A stretch of 64,000 nucleotides of DNA from contig NZ_CP010429.1 in assembly GCF_000974425.1 (NCBI RefSeq), forward strand, positions 806,001-870,000. The letters are read 5' to 3'. The position numbers were made by a program, and so were the translations under genes. This DNA is from Spirosoma radiotolerans (lineage in GTDB: Bacteria; Bacteroidota; Bacteroidia; Cytophagales; Spirosomataceae). The notes below the pieces were generated by a model. That model worked only from the letters and a program-made list of their open reading frames with translations, did no database searches and was not told the DNA's origin. Positions 33,401-42,477 of the stretch are shown here, piece after piece. Each line of letters begins with the position of its first letter. Within the stretch, counting starts at the first letter, position 1.

Positions 33401-35478
33401 CTTGGGAAATCGCCCTGAAGACCAACTTTCGTATCGAGCGTCAGGTTAGCATTCGGGTCTTTTAATGAACCGATCAGGTTCAGATTACCATTGGCCAGGT
33501 TGCCTTCTGCATTCAGGTTCTGATACCGGTAGCCGCTCAGTTCGGCCGACTGTACAGCCAGATCAAAGCGCGTCGACAATGTTTTTGGGTCAATACCGCG
33601 CCCGTCCACCGTAGCCCGCCCGGTTACTTTACCAATGGTTTCGGGTTGCTTTAACCACTTGCCCGCATCGAAATCGTTAAGATTCAACGTGCCCTTGTAG
33701 GTCTGGTTTTTACCCGCAACAAAGCCCGCCAGCTTTCCATCGAAGGCGGCCGTACCCCACGCGGTATTGAGTTTGGCATCGAGAACGAGGTTATTCAATT
33801 GCCCCTGAATTTTTCCGGTGAGTTGAAGCGAGGGCGGCAGCGCAATAGAGGATGGAATTGACCCTTTGGGGGCTAGTTTGTTGATGTCGGCCAGACTGGT
33901 CACGGCCTGCTGCACGGTCATGTCGACGCCAATATGATCGGGGTCCGTCACATTCGTCAGGCGGCCACTGGCGCGTATTTTCGTGCCAGAAAGCATATCA
34001 AATTCCAGGCGGGGTAAGTTCAGCGAGGCTAACGTACCTGTGGCCTGTGCATTCGCTTTGAAGACGCCCCTGCTATTTCCGGCAAATGGGGGCGTATCGG
34101 CTAAGAATGGAGCCAGTTGCAGCACATCCTCTACTGATAACCGACTCTGACGAAGGTTGACGCGAACGCCCACACGCTTCGCAAAACGGGGGTTCGTCAA
34201 CTGCCCCAATGAGTCATAACGCAACACCATCTGGTCACGTATTAAACTGGTGGGCGTCTGGATATAGAGTTTAGTAAGGGTTGTGGTGGTGTCGGTATAA
34301 AGCACGTTGCCTTCCAGTTGCTGAAGAACAAAGCCACTGGTTGACCGAAACTTGCCGTTACGGAGCTGTCCACTGATTTTCTGGCCTCGTTTGCCGAGGT
34401 CCTGATACACCAGAAACCGTCCGTCTATTCCCAGATTCTGTAGATCGAGGTGACCGTAATCAAGGCCCTTTTTCTGGCGCGGAGCCGTCTCATCGTCGTA
34501 ACGGATGCGGTTGTTAGCAAAACGAACGTTGGTCAGTCGGGCTTGCCAACCGGGCGTAACCGGCGTATTGGCTACGGGTTGAGCGGCTGCTTTTTTTGTC
34601 GGTTTGGTCAGTAAGGCGGCTATATCGGCATTGTTCAGATCGAGCGATTTAATGCCTATTTTCTCGCCTTCCAAGTAGAAATAGTCCGACTCCATGGCGA
34701 GTCGTTCGGCGCTGCCTTTTGTCTGGAAATCGGCTGTTTCAACCTGTACGTCCCATTTGGCATGGTTAATCTGCCATTTTCCCAGTGCCAGATTGAGCGT
34801 ATCTCCCGGTTTACTTGGGGCGCTTGGTGGTGTCGGTAGCCCTTCGTATAACCTTGTGTAGAGGTTGAGGCCATTGACAGCTACGTTCGACAGATGGTAC
34901 TTTGACGTCGCTACGTCGGTCTCGCTGAACGAAGCCCGCAGGCTATCCAAATACGCATTGACATTGGCCCCAACAACGTCATCTTTGTACTTGATTCGCA
35001 CGTCTCTCAGGGCAATACCATTCAGGTTGATCGCCATAGGCGTCGATACCGTATCCGAAGGCTCTGGCGCAGTCCCTGTATCGAAGGCATTGAGGATGTA
35101 CTGAAAGTTAAAGGTGGTGTCGGGTAATGTGCGGTTTATATTCAGACGGATGTGTTCCAGTTCAATTTGATTGAGAGCAACCCGATTATTAAGCAGGCCC
35201 CACATGTCGAGGTCCACGCGCATCCGGCCACCGTTGAGCAGAGTATCCCCTTTCGGGGTCTTAAAATAGACGTCCTCCAGCTCGATCCAGTCAGGAATCG
35301 AATAGCTGATCCGTCCGATGCGAAAGGGCGATTGAAGTTTTTGAGCAAGGTATGAGTTTACCTGATTGGTAACCAGTTGCTGTCCCCAGGGCGTTGTAGC
35401 GACAATAACCACAAATCCTACCAGCAAGAGGATAATGGCAATTATACCAAGCAGAATACGGACAAACAGTTTTGACAC
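30424..35478 (-). CDS. tamB: TamB-type translocation/assembly protein
   Basis: 1684 residues. One N-terminal membrane anchor (LLGIIAIILLLVGFVVIVATTPWG) is followed by AsmA-like beta repeats over most of the length and the conserved DUF490/TamB C-terminal domain (about 1280-1680; for example GDPLKADINMTAIYQV and FDVALTISNNLAAPKLDFDI). It forms a periplasm-spanning hydrophobic groove for lipid or outer-membrane protein transport and pairs with TamL, directly downstream. A very large gene without internal stops. Confidence 0.93.
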   Translation of the reverse strand: MSKLFVRILLGIIAIILLLVGFVVIVATTPWGQQLVTNQVNSYLAQKLQSPFRIGRISYSIPDWIELEDVYFKTPKGDTLLNGGRMRVDLDMWGLLNNRVALNQIELEHIRLNINRTLPDTTFNFQYILNAFDTGTAPEPSDTVSTPMAINLNGIALRDVRIKYKDDVVGANVNAYLDSLRASFSETDVATSKYHLSNVAVNGLNLYTRLYEGLPTPPSAPSKPGDTLNLALGKWQINHAKWDVQVETADFQTKGSAERLAMESDYFYLEGEKIGIKSLDLNNADIAALLTKPTKKAAAQPVANTPVTPGWQARLTNVRFANNRIRYDDETAPRQKKGLDYGHLDLQNLGIDGRFLVYQDLGKRGQKISGQLRNGKFRSTSGFVLQQLEGNVLYTDTTTTLTKLYIQTPTSLIRDQMVLRYDSLGQLTNPRFAKRVGVRVNLRQSRLSVEDVLQLAPFLADTPPFAGNSRGVFKANAQATGTLASLNLPRLEFDMLSGTKIRASGRLTNVTDPDHIGVDMTVQQAVTSLADINKLAPKGSIPSSIALPPSLQLTGKIQGQLNNLVLDAKLNTAWGTAAFDGKLAGFVAGKNQTYKGTLNLNDFDAGKWLKQPETIGKVTGRATVDGRGIDPKTLSTRFDLAVQSAELSGYRYQNLNAEGNLANGNLNLIGSLKDPNANLTLDTKVGLQGDFPSVTGQAVINELNLQQLKLYSDPLSLKGRIILDMASTDPAKPVGTVSASDAVLSLNGKSYPIDSLYARLAADGNTKNVVAQLPGARMTLNGQFEYTQLYDIIAGEISQYIAIPSLTYKRIPPPHAFTLAVKAYQNPLFQAFVPGLTRMDTVRFNAYLDNTRDTTLSATLRTGVVVYDTTTLQGSTMTLRGANNQLKVDGRIDGVLYDGITIRQTNLNGIAANNRFRFAVVNKDSIDQDLHGVSGTLSIVDSSYRFNFAPNGLLTNYQRWQTDTAGFAQYGKDGVLLNRLHIETGEQSLEISSTEQYGNAPIRVTARAIELGNLARLANQDTTLASGQLNGTVVVRDYMSTDSKLAFIGSVYVDSLKVMAKPIGNLTARFSNTSDGRISVNTALAGPYNDATVTGFYNPDDAKQALDLAIKLNRLDARTIEAFSFGELRQAKGNLTGGFTVEGAIDNPKMDGSVAFDSVAFNIKQLNATYRIDQEKLAFSGQTITLDGFNLRDEQGRTLTTDGTVVLKNLPDAAYNLRVRADHFQVLNAGRKDNDYAYGQASVSTDLRIKGAGSNASINGTVRLEDGSKVAMVLPDQQLDVNESSKIVTFIKHNDSLALTKYLYRPKRDSLAPRLAFDQLSNATISVDLEADEKSELTIVVDELNGDYLRARGNARLNVGVNASGEITVLGRYDVTEGEYSLTYQVLKRQFKIQKGGYIQFTGDPLKADINMTAIYQVSTSPADLIGNESTSVDAAALNRKLPFDVALTISNNLAAPKLDFDIRLPEAEESGAAASSAFATTIENKLKTLRQDQSQINKQVFALLILNRFLPENTSDFFSSSNNGGLDTQAEGVARNSVSKLISEQLGKLASGILKGFDVDFNLLSQTGSANTGGTTNGARTDLNVGLSKSFLSGRLTVSVGRNFVLENAAQSATRNPNEVFDNVSLNYNLSRDGRYVLRGYRRNDYQAVLDGYIIETGVGFVITVDFNTLSDIFRRSTGPSLN

Positions 35479-35843
35479 AAGACGCTGAGTTTTGGCGAAA
35501 AACTAATCGGTTCGGGATTACGTCAGGAAGTAACACGTCATTTTATAACGAGTTAGGCGCTTATTATGTTACTAGATTATGGCCAAAGCTACTAATGTCC
35601 TTAAATATATCCTATTTGACCGGCATCAGTTTGGCCTACCTATCGAGCCCATTTTAAGGGAGAACAGATAGCGCTAGACACTATACGCCGTTTGGCCCTA
35701 AGTTGTTGCTTCAATCTTATTTTAATGTTATCAACCAGTTGTCCAATCCGGCAACCTTTTGTCCGGCTGCGTGCTCTTTCTTCGACAAGTTGTTGCAGAC
35801 CCGGACCGTAGGGGGTAATTTTGGCTTTCACTTTAGTTCAACC
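35479..35843. other. intergenic stretch, tamB / terC
   Basis: 365 bases between the divergent genes tamB and terC. The clear content is the terC promoter at 35793-35823. Nothing else that I can support is present. Confidence 0.55.
35793..35823 (+). promoter_or_regulatory. promoter of terC (TTG-N20-TAATTTTG)
   Basis: TTG at 35793-35795 is followed after 20 nt by TAATTTTG (35816-35823), a good match to the Bacteroidota housekeeping promoter. It predicts a 5' leader of about 15 nt to the ATG at 35844. Confidence 0.7.
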
Positions 35844-36656
35844 ATGAGCGATCTTTTTACCGCCGAGTCTATCATTAGCCTACTGACCCTGACATTTCTT
35901 GAAATTGTTCTGGGTATCGATAACATCATTTTTATTTCCATTGCGGCTAATAAACTAGCCCGGAACGATCAGCCTAAAGCCCGAAATATCGGCTTATTGC
36001 TGGCTATGGGTTTCCGACTGGTGTTACTGATGGGCATTTCCTTTGTTATATCGCTGAGCAAGCCGTTTACGCACATTGATGCGGGCTGGTTCAAAGCGGC
36101 TCTGACGGGCCAGAGTCTTATTCTGTTTGCCGGGGGGCTATTTCTGCTCTATAAAGCTACTTCCGAAATCCACCATAAACTGGAAGGTGGCGACGAAGGA
36201 GAGGCTGAAGGGAATGTGAAAGGAAAAGCCACGATATCAAGCGTGGTCACGCAAATTGCCATTACCAATATTGTTTTTTCGATAGACTCTATTTTAACCG
36301 CCATCGGTCTGACGCAGAACGTCGCCATCATGATGATCGCCGTCATACTGTCGATTCTGATCATGATGTTCTTTGCCGGGCCCGTCGGTTCATTTGTCAA
36401 CGAACACCCGACTATCCAGATGTTGGGCCTCGCCTTTCTAATTATGATTGGGTTTATGCTGGTGGCCGAAGGCGCTCACTTGTCCGAAGTGGTCATCTTC
36501 AATCAGGAAGTCGGCACGGTGCCCAAAGGTTATTTGTACTTCGCCATTGCCTTCTCGCTCCTGGTCGAGTTTCTGAATATCCGGCTTCGGAAGAAGCAGT
36601 CGCCCGTAAAACTGCACAACTACGAAGGCCAACCCGACCGCGACGGCATGATTTAA
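35844..36656 (+). CDS. terC: TerC family integral membrane protein
   Basis: 270 residues from the ATG at 35844. Seven to eight transmembrane helices. The motif LEIVLGIDNIIFISI near residue 20 and the partner motif ITNIVFSIDSILTAIGL near residue 150 carry the family-typical Asp residues. TerC proteins are linked to tellurite resistance and to loading of exported metalloenzymes with manganese. The loop at about 115-130 is acidic (GGDEGEAEGN). Followed by nuoN on the same strand. Confidence 0.92.
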   Translation: MSDLFTAESIISLLTLTFLEIVLGIDNIIFISIAANKLARNDQPKARNIGLLLAMGFRLVLLMGISFVISLSKPFTHIDAGWFKAALTGQSLILFAGGLFLLYKATSEIHHKLEGGDEGEAEGNVKGKATISSVVTQIAITNIVFSIDSILTAIGLTQNVAIMMIAVILSILIMMFFAGPVGSFVNEHPTIQMLGLAFLIMIGFMLVAEGAHLSEVVIFNQEVGTVPKGYLYFAIAFSLLVEFLNIRLRKKQSPVKLHNYEGQPDRDGMI

Positions 36657-36658
36657 AT

Positions 36659-36740
36659 CAATGATAAATGATGAATCATGAATGACTTTCACACGCTGGT
36701 TACTGATCATTTATGCTTCATCATTCACTATTCATCATTT
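36659..36740. repeat. ATGATGAATG-type inverted repeat before nuoN
   Basis: AATGATGAATCATGAATGA (36668-36686) pairs at 17 of 19 bases with TCATTCACTATTCATCATT (36720-36738). The arms contain the first possible ATG of nuoN. Same word style as the repeat before lpxA. Confidence 0.7.
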
Positions 36741-38314
36741 GCAATTTGCCACTTACTGATCAACTAACCGACATTCTTAGTAGCCTCCGCGGCTTCGGTC
36801 CTGAAATTTGGCTATCCGTGTCATTTTGCTTGCTGCTGATTGCCGAATTAATTTTCGTTCGGGTCATGCCCCTACCGAAGACACGTCGTTATCTGGCTGG
36901 GCTGAGTGTTCTTGTTTTGCTGGTAGCGGGCCTTTGGGCGGTATACATGCCCACGCGGGGCTTCCTGTTTACGAACCTATTGTTTGTTGATAATCAGGCT
37001 ATTTTTATTCAGGCTATTGTTGCGTTAGGCGCTATACTGGTTGTCCTGTACGAGTTTTTGTCTTTCCCACAGGCCGAGACAGGACAATTGCTTCAGGTTC
37101 GCCGGGGCGTTGGTGTCATCCGGCAGCCAGGATTGCCGTTCGAGTGGTATTCCCTGCTGGTCGCCATGACGTTGGGCCTGTTTCTGATGGCGATGTCGGT
37201 CAATATGCTCAGTATTTATCTGAGCATCGAACTGGTTTCTATTTGCTCGTACCTACTTACAGCCCTCACGACTAGTCGGAAAGCGTCGGAAGGTGGCATA
37301 AAATACCTGTTGTTCGGGGCGGTAAGCTCCGCGATCATGCTCTATGGCATGTCATTACTGTATGGCATGACCGGTACACTCGACCTAACGGCGGATGCCT
37401 TTGGGGCCGAACTGGCTCGTCAGGAAGGTTCGGTTGTGGCCGTTGCCATGTTACTTACGGCGGCTGGTTTGTTGTTCAAGCTTGCCGGGGTACCCTTTCA
37501 CATATGGACGCCCGATGCTTATGAAGCCGCTCCCATACCCGTCGCTGCGTTCTTCTCGGTTGGCCCAAAAGCGGCTGCGGTACTGGTGCTGATGCGGGTG
37601 ATCACCGCCTTGCCCGCCGAGTCGGGGACGGGCGGAACAACGGCAGCTGTGTTGCAAACGCCCTTGGCCGTACTGGCCCTGGCGGGTATTTTGATTGGTA
37701 ACCTGTCGGCGCTTCGGCAAACGGAGGCCAAACGACTGCTGGCTTACTCAACCATTGCTCATGCCGGGTTTCTGCTGGTGGGCGTGGTGGCTTTGAACAA
37801 CGCGGGTTTCGAAGCGGGTTTATTTTATGTAGGTACCTATCTGTTTATGTCGCTGGCGGCTTTTTTTCTGGTCGATTTACTGGCGCGAAGCGCCGGGGTC
37901 CCGCAAAACGAACCGCTTACAATCCATAATTTTGCTGGCCTGGGCGCAAAGCAACCGCTACTGGCCATTGCCTTAACGGTGGTGATGCTGGGCTTGACGG
38001 GTCTGCCGCCTACCGTTGGTTTTACGGCAAAGCTACTGGCTTTTTCGGCGCTTTACGAAGCCTACCAGCAAACGGGTGATGCCTGGTTGCTCGCTTTGTT
38101 TGCGCTGGGTCTGCTCAATGCCCTGATTTCATTAGTCTATTACCTGAAAATTCCATTCCTTCTTTTTTTTCGGCCAATTCCTACGCAAACCGACGTGTTA
38201 GCACCTGTTGTTTTACCAAAGGCCCTGGTCTGGCTGGCGGTTAGTTTAACATTGCCCGTGGTCCTCTTATTTTTAAAGCCTGATCTGTTGCTGTACTTTA
38301 TTGATAGACAGTAA
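36713..38314 (+). CDS. nuoN: NADH-quinone oxidoreductase subunit N
   Basis: 533 residues as drawn from the ATG at 36713; because this ATG lies inside the hairpin, a TTG start at 36746 (reading PLTDQLTDILSS) is also possible. About 14 transmembrane helices are seen. Antiporter-type motifs include SIELVSICSYLLTAL, KYLLFGAVSSAIMLYGMSLLYG and LLFKLAGVPFHIWTPDAYEAAP, with the conserved Lys residues used for proton movement. It should be part of complex I in the inner membrane. No other nuo gene is present in the window. Confidence 0.92.
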   Translation: MLHHSLFIICNLPLTDQLTDILSSLRGFGPEIWLSVSFCLLLIAELIFVRVMPLPKTRRYLAGLSVLVLLVAGLWAVYMPTRGFLFTNLLFVDNQAIFIQAIVALGAILVVLYEFLSFPQAETGQLLQVRRGVGVIRQPGLPFEWYSLLVAMTLGLFLMAMSVNMLSIYLSIELVSICSYLLTALTTSRKASEGGIKYLLFGAVSSAIMLYGMSLLYGMTGTLDLTADAFGAELARQEGSVVAVAMLLTAAGLLFKLAGVPFHIWTPDAYEAAPIPVAAFFSVGPKAAAVLVLMRVITALPAESGTGGTTAAVLQTPLAVLALAGILIGNLSALRQTEAKRLLAYSTIAHAGFLLVGVVALNNAGFEAGLFYVGTYLFMSLAAFFLVDLLARSAGVPQNEPLTIHNFAGLGAKQPLLAIALTVVMLGLTGLPPTVGFTAKLLAFSALYEAYQQTGDAWLLALFALGLLNALISLVYYLKIPFLLFFRPIPTQTDVLAPVVLPKALVWLAVSLTLPVVLLFLKPDLLLYFIDRQ

Positions 38315-38401
38315 TTTTCCCGTTAACTCGAAGAGATCCTGTCCTTTCGGAAAAGGCGCTCACGTTTCGTTTATTTGTATTATAACAATCCCGCTGCACC
38401 T

Positions 38402-39412
38402 ATGAGTCCTGCTCGCGACCTGATGGTCTTAGATATGTCCCTTGATGAACTGTTCGATCAGTTCGACAAACTCCGCGTGTTGATTATTGGCGACGTTATG
38501 CTTGACTCCTACGTATGGGGGCGTGTGGAGCGGATTTCGCCTGAAGCACCCGTGCCGGTGGTAACGGTCGATCGGCGCGAACGGCGCCTGGGTGGGGCTG
38601 GAAACGTGTTGCTGAATGTACAGGCACTGGGTGCCGAAGCCATCATTTGTTCGATCATCGGCACAGATGGACCGGGCGATCTGCTGGAGCAGGAGCTTTG
38701 CGATCGGGGCCTGAATTGCGATGGACTTATCCGAAGTAAATCCCGCATTACCACGATCAAGGAACGGATTATCGCTGGCTCTCAACAGGTGGTTCGCGTC
38801 GATACCGAGACGGATAAATACATTACTATCGACGAACGTGAACAGTTGATTTCCAAAGCCAAAGAGCTCATTCCAAGTTGCCATGTCGTTATTTTTGAAG
38901 ATTACGACAAAGGGGTTCTGAGTAAAGAAGCCATTGCCGAGATCACCGATTTCGCCAATGAGCAGCGGGTTCCTACGGTGGTTGATCCCAAAAAACGCAA
39001 CTTCCTGTCGTACCAGAACACAACGCTTTTCAAACCGAATCTGAAAGAGTTGCGCGAGGGCTTAAAAGTAGATTTTGATGTCGATAATGCCGAAGAATTC
39101 CAGGCTGTGGTTGAGCAGTTGAAGGAAACGCTGAACCTGAAAGGCGCCCTGATTACTTTATCGGAGCGGGGTGCATTTATCGATTATAACGACGAGAAAC
39201 TGAAGCTGCCCGCTCATATTCGCAAAATTGCTGACGTATCGGGAGCCGGTGACACGGTGATCAGCATTGCCGCCTGTTGCGTAGCGCTGAAACAGCCGCC
39301 CAGCATCATTGCCGGATTGTCGAACTTGGGGGGAGGACTGGTTTGTGAGTCAGTAGGTGTTGTGCCTATCGACAAGGCCCAACTGAAACAGGAAGCGAAG
39401 GAGAGCTTGTAG
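38402..39412 (+). CDS. PfkB-family kinase, heptose-7-phosphate kinase (HldE kinase-like)
   Basis: 336 residues from the ATG at 38402; the Met at 38435 (MSLDELFDQ) is another candidate start. The N-terminal VLIIGDVMLDSYVWGRVERISPEAPVPVV and the anion-hole motif DVSGAGDTVISIA identify a PfkB carbohydrate kinase of the HldE/RfaE type, which phosphorylates D-glycero-beta-D-manno-heptose 7-phosphate for LPS inner core. The nucleotidyltransferase half of HldE is missing. Its stop codon lies in the palindrome shared with hemE. Confidence 0.88.
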   Translation: MSPARDLMVLDMSLDELFDQFDKLRVLIIGDVMLDSYVWGRVERISPEAPVPVVTVDRRERRLGGAGNVLLNVQALGAEAIICSIIGTDGPGDLLEQELCDRGLNCDGLIRSKSRITTIKERIIAGSQQVVRVDTETDKYITIDEREQLISKAKELIPSCHVVIFEDYDKGVLSKEAIAEITDFANEQRVPTVVDPKKRNFLSYQNTTLFKPNLKELREGLKVDFDVDNAEEFQAVVEQLKETLNLKGALITLSERGAFIDYNDEKLKLPAHIRKIADVSGAGDTVISIAACCVALKQPPSIIAGLSNLGGGLVCESVGVVPIDKAQLKQEAKESL

Positions 39413-39456
39413 TGTATTGTGGTGGTGCGGCATGCCGCACCACCACAATACACTAC
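39409..39456. terminator. perfect 48-bp palindrome containing both stop codons
   Basis: The two 24-base halves are exact reverse complements (left half from 39409, begins GTAGTGTATTGTGGTGGTGC; centre between 39432 and 39433). The TAG of the kinase gene (39410-39412) and the TAG of hemE (39453-39455, minus strand) sit at mirror positions. It could end transcription from both sides. Confidence 0.85.
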
Positions 39457-40487
39457 ATTTCTTTCACGGCGTCCACAAAACAGCGGGCTTTGTCTGGATC
39501 GGTATCAGGATAGATGCCGTGGCCAAGGTTGGCAATGTAATGCTGGTGCCCGAAGTTGCTGAGCATTTGCTTTACCTCTGCCCGTATCTGAGTAAAATCG
39601 GCGTAGAGCACACAAGGGTCCAGGTTGCCCTGTAAGACTCGGTCCGGAATCAGCTCCCGCGATTCTTTCGGGTCCATGTTCCAGTCCAAACCGACTACGT
39701 CGCAGCTCAACTGCCCAATTTCGTGGCGGGCGAAGAAGGCGCCTTTGGCAAAAACAGTGACCGGGATATCGCGGTCCGATGCACTACCAACAAGATCGCA
39801 GATCTGTTTGATGTAAGGTAGAGAGAACGTTCGGTATTGCTCGGGGGAGAGAATACCCGCCCAGGAATCGAAAATCTGAACCAGATCGACGCCCGCCCGT
39901 ATCTGAGCCTGCAAATAGGCTATCGTGCTATCGGTGATTTGCTGTAGCAGCGCGTGGGCAAAATTGGGATCAGTGTAGAGCAGCTTCTTGGCAACCGAAA
40001 AGGTTTTTGACCCTTTGCCTTCGGTCATGTAACAGAAAATAGTAAAGGGTGCTCCTGCAAAGCCAATGAGCGGCACACGGTTATTCAACTCCTTCTTTGT
40101 GAGTTTGATGGCATCGAGCACATAGCCCAAATCACTTTCAGCATCGGCAACGCGCAACCGACTCAGGTCGGCCTGGCTCCGTACCGTCGATGGGAACACG
40201 GGGCCCCGGCTTTCGATCATTTCATACGGCAGGCCCATCGCTTCGGGCACGACCAGAATATCGGAGAAAATAATAGCAGCATCCACGTCGAATGCGTCGA
40301 CCGGCTGAATCGTCACCTCGGCCGCTAGTTCAGGGGTTTTTGCCAGCGTAATGAAACTTCCGGCCCGCTCCCGAACGGCCCGGTATTGGGGCAGCACACG
40401 CCCAGCCTGACGCATCATCCAGACCGGTACTCGCTCGGTCAACTCGCCCCGTGCGGTGCGGAGTAATAAGTCATTTTGTAAAGTCAT
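39453..40487 (-). CDS. hemE: uroporphyrinogen decarboxylase
   Basis: 344 residues from the ATG at 40487; an upstream in-frame extension to 40640 is unlike the family and lies ahead of the promoter box. [18 protein letters not shown] is the substrate-binding N-terminal motif, with the catalytic Asp region in [36 protein letters not shown] is the second signature. It removes four carboxyl groups from uroporphyrinogen III to give coproporphyrinogen III in haem synthesis. Convergent with the kinase gene, divergent from the glycosyltransferase. Confidence 0.95.
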   Translation of the reverse strand: MTLQNDLLLRTARGELTERVPVWMMRQAGRVLPQYRAVRERAGSFITLAKTPELAAEVTIQPVDAFDVDAAIIFSDILVVPEAMGLPYEMIESRGPVFPSTVRSQADLSRLRVADAESDLGYVLDAIKLTKKELNNRVPLIGFAGAPFTIFCYMTEGKGSKTFSVAKKLLYTDPNFAHALLQQITDSTIAYLQAQIRAGVDLVQIFDSWAGILSPEQYRTFSLPYIKQICDLVGSASDRDIPVTVFAKGAFFARHEIGQLSCDVVGLDWNMDPKESRELIPDRVLQGNLDPCVLYADFTQIRAEVKQMLSNFGHQHYIANLGHGIYPDTDPDKARCFVDAVKEM

Positions 40488-40491
40488 GCCA

Positions 40492-40499
40492 CAAAGATA
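40492..40499 (-). promoter_or_regulatory. -7 box 4 nt before the hemE ATG
   Basis: TATCTTTG on the minus strand, then four nucleotides (TGGC), then the ATG. The predicted transcription start coincides with the start codon, which suggests a leaderless mRNA and rules out the longer open frame. Confidence 0.6.
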
Positions 40500-40673
40500 A
40501 GCCCGGAACGAGGATTCATCTGCCAGGAGTTTCGCGGAGAGTCCTGCTTCGGTGACTTTTTCTTGCCGGTTATGGTGATAAAGCTCCTCATCCGAACTGG
40601 ACAGTATTTGCGTTGAATTTATTTTGTGGGGTCCTGGCAAAATTTCCCAATTTTGCCAAAACTAGACGATGCT

Positions 40674-41771
40674 ATGCCTTCTCTCTTTATCGACGCCGAA
40701 CGGCTGCGCGACCTCAATAGTGGTTTGGGGCAGGTTTGCCTACACCTTGGCCATGAACTCGTTCGCCAGCGCCCCGATGGGTGGAAGTTAACGTTCCTGG
40801 TGCCTAAAGGGCAAACGGGTATTTTCGGTAACTCGGTAAGCTATATTGACGCATCGTGGTTACAGAAACTCTGGATTCAGGGCCAGTATGATGTATGGCA
40901 CTGTCTGCATCAGGATTCCGCCTATTTGCCAGGTACATCTCAGGGGAAATTAATTGTAACGATTCATGACCTGAATTTTCTCGAACGGGCTGATTACTCT
41001 GACAGAAAAAAAGCGGATAAACTGGCAAAAAGTCAACGCATTATTGATCGGGCTACCGTGTTGACGGCTATTTCCCACTACACGGCATCGACGGTGAAAG
41101 AACATCTTCGTATTCCAGCCGCCAAGCCCATACACGTCATCTATAATGGTGTCGCCGTCGATCCGAAAAACGCGCCAACCGACATTCCTGCGGAGTCGGT
41201 ACCGGCCGATGCGCCCATTCGTTCGTTTACCCAAGCGCCTTTTTTGCTGTTCGTTGGGGTCATTCACCCGAAAAAGAACGTTCATACGCTGCTACCCCTG
41301 CTCGAAGCGTTTCCCGATTATCGATTGGTTTTAGCCGGGCCGGACGGTCATCCATACGCCCAGCACATTCGTGAGCAAGCCCTAAAGCTTGGCATTGCCG
41401 ACCGCTTACTGTTGCCCGGTTCGGTCGATGAAGCGACTAAATTGTGGCTTTATGCCCACTGCGAAGCGTTTTTGTTCCCTTCCCTCTCCGAAGGATTTGG
41501 GTTGCCCGTGGCCGAAGCCATGGCGTTCGGGAAGCCGGTGTTCATTTCGGACCGGACGAGCTTGCCCGAAGTTGGTGGCAAAGAGGTCTATTATTTCGAA
41601 AACTTCGAGCCGGAAAGTATGGCCAAAGTCCTTCATGATGGCCTGCACGACTTTGGCCAAAACCCGCTGCGCGAAGACCGGTTACGTCGCCGGGCCGCCG
41701 GGTTTAGCTGGCCCAGTGCAGCGGGGGAGTATTGGAAGCTTTATGAAGGACTGGTGAATTTAAACGCTTGA
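40674..41771 (+). CDS. glycosyltransferase family 4 (GT-B fold)
   Basis: 365 residues from the ATG at 40674 (MPSLFIDAERLRDLNSG). The GT4 pattern is complete in the C-terminal half: PFLLFVGVIHPKKNVHTLLPLLEAF, LVLAGPDGHPYAQHI, and the nucleotide-sugar EX7E motif in SLSEGFGLPVAEAMAFGKPVF. It transfers a sugar from an NDP-sugar in the cytoplasm; the acceptor is unknown, though LPS or exopolysaccharide is plausible beside the heptose kinase-like gene. No signal or membrane segment. Confidence 0.9.
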   Translation: MPSLFIDAERLRDLNSGLGQVCLHLGHELVRQRPDGWKLTFLVPKGQTGIFGNSVSYIDASWLQKLWIQGQYDVWHCLHQDSAYLPGTSQGKLIVTIHDLNFLERADYSDRKKADKLAKSQRIIDRATVLTAISHYTASTVKEHLRIPAAKPIHVIYNGVAVDPKNAPTDIPAESVPADAPIRSFTQAPFLLFVGVIHPKKNVHTLLPLLEAFPDYRLVLAGPDGHPYAQHIREQALKLGIADRLLLPGSVDEATKLWLYAHCEAFLFPSLSEGFGLPVAEAMAFGKPVFISDRTSLPEVGGKEVYYFENFEPESMAKVLHDGLHDFGQNPLREDRLRRRAAGFSWPSAAGEYWKLYEGLVNLNA

Positions 41772-41772
41772 G

Positions 41773-42471
41773 TTAAGGGGCTTTTTGAAGACGGTTGCTC
41801 CGATTGTTTATCAGCACATTTTTAATTGACAATATAATCGCTGCGTAATAGATCAGGCATAGTGTTTCCAGAAAGCTTTCCAATACGGTAATGATCTGGT
41901 GCGAGAGGCCTAAATCAAACTTTGGAAACAAATATTTATTCATTGCCAGCAATGTCATGCTCAACCCATAAGCAATAATATATACCGGCGAGCTGGGCAG
42001 CCTAACTGCATAATTCACTTCACGGCGGTTCCGATAAAAGAATACACCACTCAGAATTACATTTAGAAGTACAGAAAGCGATACATAAAAGAAACCTACA
42101 CCTAAACCTGATTTAATCGTTTCCTCCTGGCCTATAAACGCGTTTACTATATACAGACTAATGAACAGGCAGACAGACAGTGGCCAGTGCGAACCCTGCA
42201 TGAAGGAGTGTACTAGGTTCCACTCCATCGCATAGACGCGACGAGCTTTCTGCGTCTGATATTCTTCTTCCATTTTTAGCAATCCCTTACGCCCGCCAAA
42301 GCCAGTATGGATGTCATGAAGTGCTACAGAGAACTCCATACCTTGGTCTAGCCGTTCACTAATTCCCTGTATATAATGGTCGGTGAGTTCGGCAATCAGG
42401 TCTTCATTGAGCAACCAATTTTCCTTTCGCAGATGGTTGTCAAGTATTGAAAGTTGGGCGGGAGTGAGCAT
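41773..42471 (-). CDS. membrane protein of the PadR operon (232 aa)
   Basis: 232 residues. A soluble N-terminal part (about 1-85: LTPAQLSILDNHLRKENWLL, ELTDHYIQGISERLDQGMEF) resembles the HAAS-like domain that precedes membrane helices in PadR-linked proteins. Five helices follow (from about residue 92, beginning HWPLSVCLFISLYIVNAFIG). Function unknown. It is the last of three minus-strand genes with gaps of 3 and 6 bp, so it is surely co-transcribed with the regulator. Confidence 0.8.
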   Translation of the reverse strand: MLTPAQLSILDNHLRKENWLLNEDLIAELTDHYIQGISERLDQGMEFSVALHDIHTGFGGRKGLLKMEEEYQTQKARRVYAMEWNLVHSFMQGSHWPLSVCLFISLYIVNAFIGQEETIKSGLGVGFFYVSLSVLLNVILSGVFFYRNRREVNYAVRLPSSPVYIIAYGLSMTLLAMNKYLFPKFDLGLSHQIITVLESFLETLCLIYYAAIILSIKNVLINNRSNRLQKAP

Positions 42472-42477
42472 AGGGAA

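Noticed and set aside
39409-39456. Recombination site or replication terminus
   Set aside because: The palindrome lies exactly between convergent stops, which is explained more simply as a shared terminator; no recombinase or known terminus motif is nearby.
40488-40640. 51-residue N-terminal extension of hemE
   Set aside because: Not family-like, and the -7 promoter box lies inside it.
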